From Neobittarella massiliensis (ex Bilen et al. 2018) (GTDB lineage Bacteria > Bacillota > Clostridia > Oscillospirales > Ruminococcaceae), in the NCBI RefSeq assembly GCF_900289145.1, contig NZ_OKQO01000002.1, forward strand, positions 186,001-250,000: a stretch of 64,000 bases of DNA, in the 5' to 3' direction. The notes under the pieces were generated by a model, which saw nothing but the letters and a program-made list of their open reading frames with translations, was not told where the DNA came from and ran no database searches. The translations under genes were made by a program, and so were the position numbers. Below, in pieces: positions 8,706 to 16,421 of this stretch. Each line of letters opens with the position of its first letter. Position 1 is the first letter of the stretch.

Positions 8706-10205
8706 TCATATACGGGTGGGCAGCGATACCTTTTGGCACTGCTGCAATGTGATGGACTGACATTTTTGCTGCGTCTCTAAAAAGTCGCGCTTCATATCGG
8801 TCAAGCAGGGTGTCTTATACATCCACACTCCACACTCAAAGTGCAGGTACAGGCTGCGGTAGTCTAAGTTGATGGTGCCCACCACACCGTAGATATCATC
8901 CACTACAAAGGTCTTAGCATGAACGAAACCGGGGGTGTACTCGAAGATCTTGACCCCGCTCTCCACCAGAATTTTATAGTAGGCGCGGGTCACCGCATGC
9001 ACATACCATTTATCGGCGATGTGCGGGGTAATAATGCGCACGTCCACGCCCGACTTGGCCGCAGTGGTCAGCGCAGTGACCATCTCGTTGTCGATGATCA
9101 GATAAGGGGTATTGATGTACACATATTTTTTGGCCCGGCTTATCAGCTGCATGTAGACTGTTTCGCCCACCGCCTCGTGGTCCAGTGGGCTGTCTGAAAA
9201 GGGCTGCAGATAGCCCGGCGCCGCCAGCTGATGGCCGGTAGTACCAGTGCTGCGGTAGCGGGTATAGTCCTCGTCGGTGTGTCGCAGGTAGTTCCACATG
9301 CTCAAAAACATCACCGTCAGGCTCCACACGGCGTCGCCTTTAAGCATGATAGCGGCGTCTTTCCAGTGTCCGTGTTTGGGGTAGGCGTTGATGTACTCGT
9401 CGGCCAGATTGATGCCCCCGGTAAAGCCGGTGTGTCCGTCAATGACTACGATCTTGCGGTGGTCGCGGTTATTGAGCCGCGCCGAGAGCACCGGCACAAA
9501 GGGGTTAAAGGCGCAGCAGGCGATCCCCAGTTTCTCCAGTTCGCGGTCGTAGTGGTAGGGGAGCGTATCGATGCAGCCAACATCGTCGTAGATCACCCGC
9601 ACTTCAACACCCTGCTTTGCCTTTTGGATCAAGATCTCCAAGATCGGGTCCCACATCTTTCCCTCTTGGATGATAAAATACTCCATAAAAATAAAGTGCT
9701 GAGCCTTTTGTAACTCTTCGAGCAGGCTGGCAAATTTGGCTTCGCCAATGGGAAAATAGGTGGCGGCAGTGTTTTGATACAGTGGTGAGAGCGCGTTGCG
9801 GGCAATATAGCGGGAGATGCTGCCGGCATCGGCGTCTATTTGGTACAGCTCGTCCGACATCTGTCCACTCAGGTCCACCACGCTCTCGGTGTGGCGCTGT
9901 ATCTCGGCCATTTTCTTGCGCTCGCGGGCACTGAGTTGGTTGCGCCCAAACATCAGGTAAAACAGCCCGCCAAAAATGGGGAACAGCAAAATAGGTACCA
10001 GCCAGGCGATCTTATAGCCGGGGTTTGAACGACCGCCGATAATGCCCAGCGTCACGACCAGGCTTAACAGTACACAGGCAGCGTGCACATAGACGTAATA
10101 GTTGTTAAAACGCCAGATGAGGAGGACCAAAAATGCGGCCTGTATGGCAATAGACAGGCTGATGATGACCACCCGACTAAACAGCATATTTAAAAATTTT
10201 TTCAC
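8706..10205 (-). CDS. cls: Cardiolipin synthase
   Basis: 499 residues, the usual length of ClsA-type enzymes, which condense two phosphatidylglycerol molecules to cardiolipin and glycerol at the membrane. Two N-terminal membrane segments (about residues 8-30 and 36-58, plus a hydrophobic stretch near 66-86) precede two phospholipase-D domains, each with an HKD motif (HRKIVVIDG and HAKTFVVDD). Start is GTG 10205 with AAGGAG nine bases upstream. It lies downstream of the metal regulator on the same strand. Confidence 0.92.
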   Translation of the reverse strand: MKKFLNMLFSRVVIISLSIAIQAAFLVLLIWRFNNYYVYVHAACVLLSLVVTLGIIGGRSNPGYKIAWLVPILLFPIFGGLFYLMFGRNQLSARERKKMAEIQRHTESVVDLSGQMSDELYQIDADAGSISRYIARNALSPLYQNTAATYFPIGEAKFASLLEELQKAQHFIFMEYFIIQEGKMWDPILEILIQKAKQGVEVRVIYDDVGCIDTLPYHYDRELEKLGIACCAFNPFVPVLSARLNNRDHRKIVVIDGHTGFTGGINLADEYINAYPKHGHWKDAAIMLKGDAVWSLTVMFLSMWNYLRHTDEDYTRYRSTGTTGHQLAAPGYLQPFSDSPLDHEAVGETVYMQLISRAKKYVYINTPYLIIDNEMVTALTTAAKSGVDVRIITPHIADKWYVHAVTRAYYKILVESGVKIFEYTPGFVHAKTFVVDDIYGVVGTINLDYRSLYLHFECGVWMYKTPCLTDMKRDFLETQQKCQSITLQQCQKVSLPTRI

Positions 10206-10276
10206 GATGGGGGCTCCTTAACAGCAAAGTTTCGCATGTGACGAGTTTCGCGGGCGACCAAGGCCCGCGCGGATTA

Positions 10277-10293
10277 TATAATAAATTATTATA
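10277..10293. promoter_or_regulatory. AT-rich perfect dyad in the cls upstream region
   Basis: TATAATA-AAT-TATTATA, a 17-bp perfect palindrome. It contains TATAAT and lies 72-88 bp upstream of the cls start, next to a GC-rich hairpin (CGCGGGC 10249-10255 / GCCCGCG 10263-10269). The AT-rich form is reminiscent of Fur/DtxR-family operators and the neighbouring gene encodes such a regulator; a link is only inferred. Confidence 0.4.
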
Positions 10294-10321
10294 GCATATC
10301 TTGTCCCCCGGTGCACGCTGG

Positions 10322-10759
10322 TCACTCGGTAGGGGAAAATCGTTTGATAAGGGGCAGCAGACGCTGCATATTGGCCACTGTTTTAGGGGTGATATAGTGC
10401 TCGATCTGCTCCACCTGTTCCAGCTCATCCTCGCTCTGGTTGAGGGCACAAAAAAATTCACACAACACCTGGTGGCGGTGCAGCAGGTAGCTGCCGTAGT
10501 CGCTGCCTTTAGCTGTAAGAGAGATCGGCCCGTACCGCCCCGGCTCTATAAAGCCCTCTTGACGCAACCGAGCTACCATTTTTGACGCACTGGACGGCTG
10601 TACGTGCAGGAGAGCCGCTAGCGCATTCACCCCGATCTCGCCGCTCTGTGGCTGCATGCGCAGGATCATTTCTAAATAATCTTCCATGGCCGCCGACAAT
10701 TCGCGGTGGATGAGACGGTCATATCCGGTGGGTGTGTAAAATTGGTCTTGGCTGTGCAC
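10322..10759 (-). CDS. DtxR/MntR-family metal-dependent transcriptional regulator
   Basis: 145 residues. The winged helix-turn-helix begins near residue 24 (AAMEDYLEMILRMQ, VNALAALLHVQPSSASKMVA, then LRQEGFIEPGRYGPISLT) and is followed by the metal-binding/dimerisation helices rich in His and Glu (LLHRHQVLCEFF, EQVEQIEHY). There is no SH3-like third domain, as in MntR. Such proteins repress metal-uptake genes when Mn(II) or Fe(II) is bound. The gene is divergent from feoA across 219 bp, so control of the feo operon is likely. Start is GTG 10759 with GGAGG upstream. Confidence 0.85.
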   Translation of the reverse strand: MHSQDQFYTPTGYDRLIHRELSAAMEDYLEMILRMQPQSGEIGVNALAALLHVQPSSASKMVARLRQEGFIEPGRYGPISLTAKGSDYGSYLLHRHQVLCEFFCALNQSEDELEQVEQIEHYITPKTVANMQRLLPLIKRFSPTE

Positions 10760-10834
10760 GGCAGTACCTCCGTATTTTTACCTCTGTGTCACCCTGACGG
10801 GTATGCGAATATACTGTAGCAGAAAGTGAGAGTT

Positions 10835-10956
10835 TCCCCAGTCTAACTTTTTGGGGAGATCATCAATATTTCTCCGGCTTCTGCCGGGTCAACCGCGTGT
10901 CTTGTAGGTCAGTGCCACAGACCATACTTATGATTTTGGCGGCATACCTATGCCGC
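10835..10956. promoter_or_regulatory. Intergenic control region between the DtxR-type gene and feoA
   Basis: This divergent region holds three inverted repeats: TCCCCA (10835-10840)/TGGGGA (10852-10857), CCGGC-TTCT-GCCGG (10874-10887), and GCGGCATA-CC-TATGCCGC (10939-10956) just ahead of the feoA Shine-Dalgarno. The last is close enough to the start to act as an operator or translational control element. No consensus promoter could be fixed. Confidence 0.4.
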
Positions 10957-10978
10957 TGCGACTAGAGGAGAGATTACC

Positions 10979-11251
10979 GTGAAAGATAGATACCTACCGC
11001 TCGATCACCTGCACGAGGGCCAATTGGGCAGAGTCCACGCCATAGAATCAGCCGGCAGCATGCGCCGCCGCTTGCAGGATATCGGCATTATCGAGGGCAC
11101 AGAGGTACAGTGCCTGCAAAAGAGCTTTTCTGGCGACCCCGTCGCCTACCTTATCCGCGGGGCGGTGATCGCCCTGCGGCAAGAGGACAGTGAGCGCATC
11201 TTAGTCGAGGCCACCAGCTTTGAACGGGGGCGGGAGAAGGTACTCAGCTGA
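10979..11251 (+). CDS. feoA: FeoA-domain ferrous iron transport protein
   Basis: 90 residues, a small SH3-like cytoplasmic protein that supports FeoB. Conserved features are the start LPLDHLHEGQLGRV, the central MRRRLQDIGIIEGTEV, and the C-terminal PVAYLIRGAVIALRQED that forms the barrel. Start is GTG 10979 with GAGGAGAG upstream. feoB begins 103 bp downstream; the gap holds a GC-rich inverted repeat (GCGCCTGC 11274-11281 / GCAGGCGC 11304-11311) that could affect feoB expression. Because feoB is interrupted, this FeoA presently lacks its intact partner at this locus. Confidence 0.88.
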   Translation: MKDRYLPLDHLHEGQLGRVHAIESAGSMRRRLQDIGIIEGTEVQCLQKSFSGDPVAYLIRGAVIALRQEDSERILVEATSFERGREKVLS

Positions 11252-11354
11252 ACCATTATCACCGCTTAACTTTGCGCCTGCGGCCTGTAAAAAGGCCCCA
11301 TAGGCAGGCGCTTTACATAGAAATACTGGTAAAGCAGATAGGAGAGGATACCAT

Positions 11355-12797
11355 ATGGGCCTAACAGCCGAATCCACCGGCCACGGTGCAGTAGATCAGG
11401 GGCTGGTGATACAGCGCACCAGCCCAGAAGAAAAAGTCATCGCTCTGGCGGGCAACCCCAATGTGGGTAAAAGTACAGTGTTTAACGAACTGACGGGGCT
11501 CAACCAGCACACCGGCAATTGGCCGGGAAAAACAGTGACCAACGCTCAGGGACGCCACCAACACGGTAAAAACAGCTATGTGTTTGTAGATTTGCCGGGT
11601 ACATATTCCCTGATGGCCCACTCTGCCGAGGAGGAGGTAGCCCGTGATTTTATCTGCTTTGGCGGGGCGGATGCAGCGGTAGTAGTGTGCGACGCCACCT
11701 GTTTAGAGCGCAACTTGAACCTGGTACTGCAGACAGCTGAGATTACGCCCAACGTAGTGGTATGCGCCAATTTGATGGATGAGGCCAAGAAAAAGAAGGT
11801 GCAGATCGACCTTAAAAAGCTGTCGCAAAATCTGGGTCTACCGGTGGTGGGCGCTGCTGCCCGCAGCGGCAAGGGACTTAAAGAATTGGTGGGGGTGGTG
11901 GAACAGGTCTCGCACAGAGAAATACACCCCGCGCCACGCCCCATCCGCTACACAGCACCTATCGAGGCGGCTATCGCGCAGCTGAGCCCAGTGCTGGATC
12001 AGGTCGATCTCAAAGATCTCTCGAGCCGCTGGGTAGCGCTGAAGCTACTGGAGGGGGAACCGGTGCTCTGCGCTACGCTGGCCGGGCATTTGCAGGTAGA
12101 CATAGGTCCAGACAGCGCAATCGGCACGGCAGTGACCGGGGCCTGGCGGCAGCTGCAGGAGCAGGGGATCGACCGCGACAAGTTTTTAGATAATACGGTA
12201 TCGTGCATCGTGCTGGCGGCCGAGGAGATCTGCGGGGACTGTATCACGACCACCAAACGGTCGGGCGGCTATGACCGCAAGCTGGATAAGATCCTCACCG
12301 GTAAGTGGACCGGTATCCCCATTATGTTGGCTCTGCTGGCGGCGGTGTTTTGGCTGACCATTACCGGGGCCAACTACCCGTCACAGATGCTGGCCGACGG
12401 ACTATTTTGGGTACAGGACCGACTGACCGACCTGTTTATGTGGCTGCATGCGCCGGCTTGGCTGCACGGGGCGCTGATATTGGGGGTATATCGGGTGCTG
12501 GCGTGGGTAGTGTCGGTGATGCTGCCACCAATGGCGATCTTCTTTCCACTGTTTACGCTGCTGGAGGATTTTGGCTACCTGCCGCGGGTGGCGTTCAACC
12601 TGGACCACCAGTTTAAAAAAGCCTGTGCCTGTGGCAAGCAGGCGCTGACCATGTGCATGGGGTTTGGCTGTAATGCCGCCGGCATCGTGGGCTGCCGCAT
12701 CATCGATTCGCCCCGAGAACGGCTCATCGCTACCATCACCAACAATTTTGTCCCCTGCAACGGCCGTTTCCCGCCGACAGACAAAGGGAAACTTTAA
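11355..12797 (+). pseudogene. feoB: feoB, 5' part (G domain and first membrane half), interrupted by the 15.7 kb element
   Basis: FeoB is the GTPase-coupled ferrous iron permease of the inner membrane. This piece has the G motifs GNPNVGKST (G1), DLPGTYSL (G3) and NLMD (G4), the helical GDI region, the first membrane segments and the first Gate motif (CMGFGCNAAG). Native sequence runs to NNFVPCNGRFP, ending at the 8-bp repeat 12766-12773; the last residues PTDKGKL and the stop at 12797 come from the inserted DNA. The normal continuation (TLIAIISMFF) is found in frame at 28443-29171. Joined, the protein would be about 715 residues, a normal FeoB length. The fragment itself is unlikely to transport iron. 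Confidence 0.93.
12766..12794. repeat. attL: core GTTTCCCG plus element arm
   Basis: Core at 12766-12773. The element-side arm CAAAGGGAAACTT (12782-12794) is the inverted partner of AAGTTGACCTTTG near the right end. The predicted crossover dinucleotide is TT at 12768-12769. Confidence 0.85.
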
Positions 12798-12902
12798 CAA
12801 GGAGAAGCTGTATATACAAGAAATGGCTTTGCCGTGCGGATATTTGAAGGCGGTATAGGACGGGCCATGCAGTACATATCCTGTAAGCAGGGGGGATATC
12901 CG

Positions 12903-13088
12903 GTGAAGAGAAACGAGGTGCAGGAAATGATAGACTGCTGGCCGCAGGGCGAGAAAACACGGATCGAGCGGGAGGTGGCAGAGGCGTATCAGCAGTATAT
13001 ACGGCGGCAGCTGCAGCACAATGCGCCCCAACAGCGGCTGGCCATTGTGGAGGCTATGCTGCGTATGGTAGAGACCGGAGAGCCTTGA
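12903..13088 (+). CDS. Small charged protein next to attL (61 aa), candidate directionality factor
   Basis: 61 residues starting at GTG 12903, preceded by a G-rich Shine-Dalgarno (AGGGGGGA). The product is helical and charged (KRNEVQEMID, then TRIEREVAEAYQQYIRRQL, IVEAMLRMVE) and has no domain I recognise. It is the only gene on this side of the element and reads in the same direction as feoAB', so it could be expressed by read-through from the feo promoter. A terminator follows directly. Small proteins of about 60 residues near an att site are often recombination directionality factors of serine integrases; that role is proposed from position and size only. Confidence 0.6.
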   Translation: MKRNEVQEMIDCWPQGEKTRIEREVAEAYQQYIRRQLQHNAPQQRLAIVEAMLRMVETGEP

Positions 13089-13104
13089 CAGGGGCTCTTT
13101 TTTT
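13079..13104 (+). terminator. Terminator after the 61-aa ORF
   Basis: AGAGCC (13079-13084) / GGCTCT (13093-13098) followed by seven T residues. The stem begins within the last codons of the ORF. Confidence 0.8.
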
Positions 13105-13368
13105 AATGGCGATATATAAATAGGGATAGATAGGGGCGGAAAATAAAATGTTACGAAATTGTAAATTCGGGCATTTTGGCGCATGTTCTTTTGAGTTCTT
13201 GTAAAAAAGGCACAGATCGGCACGCAAAAGAGCAGGGGAGTGGGTAACAGACGGTGACGTGCCGCATAAATGTTGCTCTGGGAGAGCACCTGTGCTCTCG
13301 GTATCGGATACCTGGCTGCAAGTTTATGAGCGTAATAGGAGGAACTCGATAGATTGTGGCTGCGAAAG
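13105..13368. other. Intergenic stretch inside the element, no gene seen
   Basis: No convincing coding frame. It holds a short hairpin GAGAGCA-CCTG-TGCTCTC (13282-13299) directly followed by the near-palindrome GGTATCGGATACC (13300-13312), and an isolated AGGAGG at 13337-13342. It separates the plus-strand small gene from the end of the minus-strand operon. Confidence 0.5.
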
Positions 13369-13417
13369 AAAAAAGCCCGCGCATTCTCCCGGAGGAGAGG
13401 TGCGCAGGCTTTTTTAA
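13369..13417. terminator. Bidirectional terminator at the end of the fumarate operon
   Basis: AAAAAAGCC-GCGCA ... TGCGC-GGCTTTTTT with an inner CTCC/GGAG stem. It has A runs on one side and T runs on the other, so it can end the long minus-strand operon. Confidence 0.85.
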
Positions 13418-13466
13418 GTATGTACCGTTTTTACTTTGACACGTGCAGCGAATGCATGTGGCTCAG

Positions 13467-13709
13467 TTAGTGCAGCTTGGCCAGCACTTCGGTCTCGAAA
13501 AACTGAGTAGTGGTTTCGGGGGTGAGCGAGTACAGCGTGTCGCCGATGGTCACGCATACACCTTTTTGGCAGTTGCCGGTGCAGAAAGTACCGGCAAGTT
13601 TGACATCGCCCTCGACGTGGTGCTCTTTGATGAGCGACTGCAGCCCTTCGAGCACATAGTGGGAACCTTTTACGTGGCAGGCACTGCCCAGACAGACGGT
13701 AATGGTCAT
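13467..13709 (-). CDS. NuoE-like [2Fe-2S] thioredoxin-fold ferredoxin
   Basis: 80 residues. The pattern C-x4-C (CLGSAC, residues 6-11) and C-x3-C (CTGNC, near residues 42-46) is that of the thioredoxin-like [2Fe-2S] proteins related to NuoE/HndA and HydC-type hydrogenase subunits. Start is ATG 13709 (MTITVCLGSAC) with GGAGG upstream; the frame is open a few codons further but contains the ribosome binding site. It is the last gene of the operon. A role as an extra electron carrier or docking subunit between the NADH-oxidising FlxA and the rest of the complex is inferred. Confidence 0.8.
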   Translation of the reverse strand: MTITVCLGSACHVKGSHYVLEGLQSLIKEHHVEGDVKLAGTFCTGNCQKGVCVTIGDTLYSLTPETTTQFFETEVLAKLH

Positions 13710-13750
13710 GATGCATTCCTCCAAATTATTGGTTACGGTGGTGTGATAGC

Positions 13751-14035
13751 TTATTTACCAGCTTTGCGCTCGAGCGAGCGGTTGCGGAAATACAGGCAGA
13801 TATCTGCCGAGACCATGATCACGTTGGGGAAGTAGAACCAAAAAGCCAGGTTATAGGTGTGGGTGATGCATTTGGAAATGATACCGCAGATGTAGCCAAA
13901 TACGATAAAGCACATGAACATAAGGCTTTTACCTTGGGTAGAGCGGGATTTGACCGAGCGGACGATGGACATAGGCCAGGAAAGACCAAAGCACAAGATC
14001 ATGATGGTCTCAAAAATTTCTGCGAGCTGGGGCAT
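13751..14035 (-). CDS. Small PQ-loop/SemiSWEET-like membrane protein
   Basis: 94 residues with three hydrophobic segments (about residues 6-23, 37-57 and 62-82). The first helix and following loop, FGLSWPMSIVRSVKSRSTQGKS cut across helix 1 and a basic loop, resemble a PQ-loop repeat as in SemiSWEET transporters, which work as dimers of three-helix units. Start is ATG 14035 with TTGGAGG directly upstream. It is co-directional with the fumarate reductase flavoprotein gene (82-bp gap). A substrate such as a C4-dicarboxylate, or a membrane-anchoring role for the reductase, is possible, but neither is shown by sequence. Confidence 0.65.
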   Translation of the reverse strand: MPQLAEIFETIMILCFGLSWPMSIVRSVKSRSTQGKSLMFMCFIVFGYICGIISKCITHTYNLAFWFYFPNVIMVSADICLYFRNRSLERKAGK

Positions 14036-14117
14036 GTAACTTTCCTCCAAAATATTTGTTTAAGTGGCGGTACTGCCGGCTCCTCTTAGGCCGGGCGGCG
14101 CTGCCGTAAAGACGAAC

Positions 14118-15713
14118 TTATTTTTTGCGCCGGTAGTCGGGAAGCAGTTTGGGCGATACCACATCGCTGTGGATGCCGGCTGCGCTCAGCTCCTTGGCAA
14201 AATCGGTCACGTGCTGCAGCGACAGCGCGCCCACGCTGGTATCGGCGGCTTTGGCGGCGGCATTTTTGCCGGCATTGCGGCCGAAAACGATGATATCCAG
14301 CAGCGAGTTGCCCATGAGACGGTTGCGACCGTGGATGCCGCCGACTGCTTCACCGGCCACAAACAGGTTCTCGACGCCGCTCTCACAGTTTTTGGCGATG
14401 TCGATACCGCCGTTTTGGTAGTGCAGGGTGGGGTAGACCAAAATGGGCTCTTTGCGGATGTCGATACCATATTTGCCGAACATGCGCATCATAGCGGGAA
14501 TGCGTTTCTCGATCGTTCCCTCGCCGTTTTTCAGCTCGATCATGGGGGTGTCGAGCCAGACGCCGATACCGTCGGCGGTCTTGACACCTTTGCCGTGATC
14601 AGAGCACTCGCGGATGATGGAGGCGGCAGCTACGTCACGGGTCTCGAGGGGGTGCATGAAGGCCTCGCCGTCGACGTTGATGAGCTTGGCGCCCAGCGAG
14701 CGGACTTTCTCGGTGACCAGAGCACCGAAGATCTGCTCGGGGTAGGCGGCACCGGTGGGGTGGTACTGCAGCGTGTCGGGATAGAGCAGCTTGGCCCCGG
14801 CGCGATAGGCCAGGATGAGGCCGTCGGCGGTAGCGCCGTAGTGGTTGGAGGTGGGGAAGCCCTGGTAGTGCAGACGGCCGGCACCGCCGGTAGCCATGAT
14901 AACGGTCTTGGCGCGGGCGATGAGGATCTCGTGGGTCTCCATATTTAGGAGCACTGCACCGGCGGCCCTGCCGTTTTCGTCCAGGATGAGCTCGATGGCG
15001 GCGGTAAAGTCGACTACCGGGATCTGGCGGTTGAGCACTTCGTCGCGCAGGGTGCGCATGATCTCGGCGCCGGAGTAGTCTTTGGCCGCGTGCATGCGTT
15101 TGCGGGAGGTGCCGCCGCCGTGGGTGGTGACCATGGTACCGTCGGGGGCCTTATCGAACTCGACGCCCAGGTCGTTTAACCACTGGATGGCCTCGGGGGC
15201 CTCGGTCACCAAGGTGCGCAGCAACTCGGGCTTGGCGGCAAAGTGGCCGCCGCCGAAAGCGTCTAGGTAGTGGATAGCGGGGGAGTCGTTTTCCTTGTCG
15301 GCAGCCTGGATACCGCCCTCAGCCATCATAGTGTTGGCATCGCCCATGCGCAGCTTGGTAACGATCATTACCTTGGCGCCGGCGTTGTCAGCCTCGATAG
15401 CGGCCGAGGCACCGGCACCGCCACCACCGATGATCAGAACGTCGGTGTCGTAATCGACCTGGGCCAGATCGACATCGGCGGGATCGATACGGCTATTTGC
15501 CTGCAGCAGCGCGGCCAGCTCGGTGGGGACTTTACCGCCTTTGTTGGGGCCGACAGCCAGCTCGGCAAACTCGCCCTGCTTGTAGTCGGGGTGGTAGGTC
15601 TTGAGCAGTGTGTCTTTTTCTTCGGCAGTCATGCGGCGGGGCTCCAGGTCGGCATTGGCCTCTCTTGCGGCCGCCACTTTTTTCATGGACTCGACCATTT
15701 CGTTTGTGTACAT
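14118..15713 (-). CDS. Fumarate reductase flavoprotein subunit (TfrA/FrdA-like)
   Basis: 531 residues of the succinate dehydrogenase/fumarate reductase flavoprotein family; it would reduce fumarate to succinate on bound FAD in the cytoplasm. The dinucleotide-binding motif DVLIIGGGGAGASAAIEA starts near residue 90 after an unusual N-terminal extension of about 85 residues. Other family marks are THGGGTSRKR, QYHPTG, LVTEKVRSLG (catalytic Arg region), HYQNGGI and GRNRLMGNSLLD. There is no signal peptide and no cytochrome b partner gene, so this is a soluble enzyme like thiol:fumarate reductase TfrA rather than a quinol enzyme. It follows the iron-sulfur subunit gene by 14 bp. Confidence 0.88.
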   Translation of the reverse strand: MYTNEMVESMKKVAAAREANADLEPRRMTAEEKDTLLKTYHPDYKQGEFAELAVGPNKGGKVPTELAALLQANSRIDPADVDLAQVDYDTDVLIIGGGGAGASAAIEADNAGAKVMIVTKLRMGDANTMMAEGGIQAADKENDSPAIHYLDAFGGGHFAAKPELLRTLVTEAPEAIQWLNDLGVEFDKAPDGTMVTTHGGGTSRKRMHAAKDYSGAEIMRTLRDEVLNRQIPVVDFTAAIELILDENGRAAGAVLLNMETHEILIARAKTVIMATGGAGRLHYQGFPTSNHYGATADGLILAYRAGAKLLYPDTLQYHPTGAAYPEQIFGALVTEKVRSLGAKLINVDGEAFMHPLETRDVAAASIIRECSDHGKGVKTADGIGVWLDTPMIELKNGEGTIEKRIPAMMRMFGKYGIDIRKEPILVYPTLHYQNGGIDIAKNCESGVENLFVAGEAVGGIHGRNRLMGNSLLDIIVFGRNAGKNAAAKAADTSVGALSLQHVTDFAKELSAAGIHSDVVSPKLLPDYRRKK

Positions 15714-15727
15714 CAGCGCATCCCTCC

Positions 15728-16402
15728 CTATTTCTCGATCTCGCGGTGGTTATAGAGCTCCTGCAGTTCCTCAATGGGTTTTTGCATGAGATTCTCGATG
15801 AGCTCGGTGAAGTCGCCGTCTTTGATCTCTTTGACCCGGTTTTCCAGATGCTGCGATTTGGGGGCCAGGTACTTGCCGTTTAAGCGGCGGGCCAGCATGG
15901 CCACCTGCGGGTGCGAGATGCCGGCGGGGCAGCGGGAGGAGCAGACGCCGCACATGACGCAGTCAAAAGACTCCTCGGCACATTTTTCAAAGTCGCCGCG
16001 CTGCGCATAGGCGATATACTGCATGACATTGAGCTCCTGGGTGCAGCTCTTGGTGCAGGCGTTACAGCCGATGCAGGCGTAGATCTCGGGGTACAGCTGC
16101 ATCATGACCTGCTGCTCGGGTTTTATCTCGTTAATGTCGTATACCTGCTTGACCAGCGGGAAGAAGGGGAGGGTAGCCACATACATGTTGTCCTCTACCT
16201 GGGTCTGGCAGGCCAGACAAACTTTTAGCTCCCGGTCGCCCTTGATGCGGTAGATGGTGGCGCAGGCACCGCAAAAACCGTTGCGGCAGCCACAGCCGCG
16301 GACCAGCTGATAGCCCGCGTACTCCATAGCGCCCATGATGGTCAAGTTGGCGGGGACTTCGTATTGTTTCCCCATCAGAAAAACATGAACCATATTCTCC
16401 AT
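15728..16402 (-). CDS. Fumarate reductase iron-sulfur subunit (TfrB N-terminal/FrdB-like)
   Basis: 224 residues. An N-terminal plant-type [2Fe-2S] domain (Cys at about 37, 39, 44, 47, 62 and 65; GCGCRNGFCGAC and CLAC) is followed by two [4Fe-4S] motifs (C110-x2-C-x2-C-x3-C and C148-x2-C-x2-C-x3-C). This is the FrdB/SdhB layout with two cubanes. Methanogen TfrB has an additional C-terminal CCG (HdrB-like) half that is missing here; a separate HdrB is encoded upstream in the operon. It would carry electrons from the Hdr module to the flavoprotein. Confidence 0.85.
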   Translation of the reverse strand: MENMVHVFLMGKQYEVPANLTIMGAMEYAGYQLVRGCGCRNGFCGACATIYRIKGDRELKVCLACQTQVEDNMYVATLPFFPLVKQVYDINEIKPEQQVMMQLYPEIYACIGCNACTKSCTQELNVMQYIAYAQRGDFEKCAEESFDCVMCGVCSSRCPAGISHPQVAMLARRLNGKYLAPKSQHLENRVKEIKDGDFTELIENLMQKPIEELQELYNHREIEK

Positions 16403-16421
16403 TTGTGCTTACTCTCCTTAC

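Noticed and set aside
13354-13470. Short TTG-started frame after an AGGAGG at 13337
   Set aside because: The Shine-Dalgarno is attractive, but the frame runs through the bidirectional terminator and into the end of the NuoE-like gene on the other strand.
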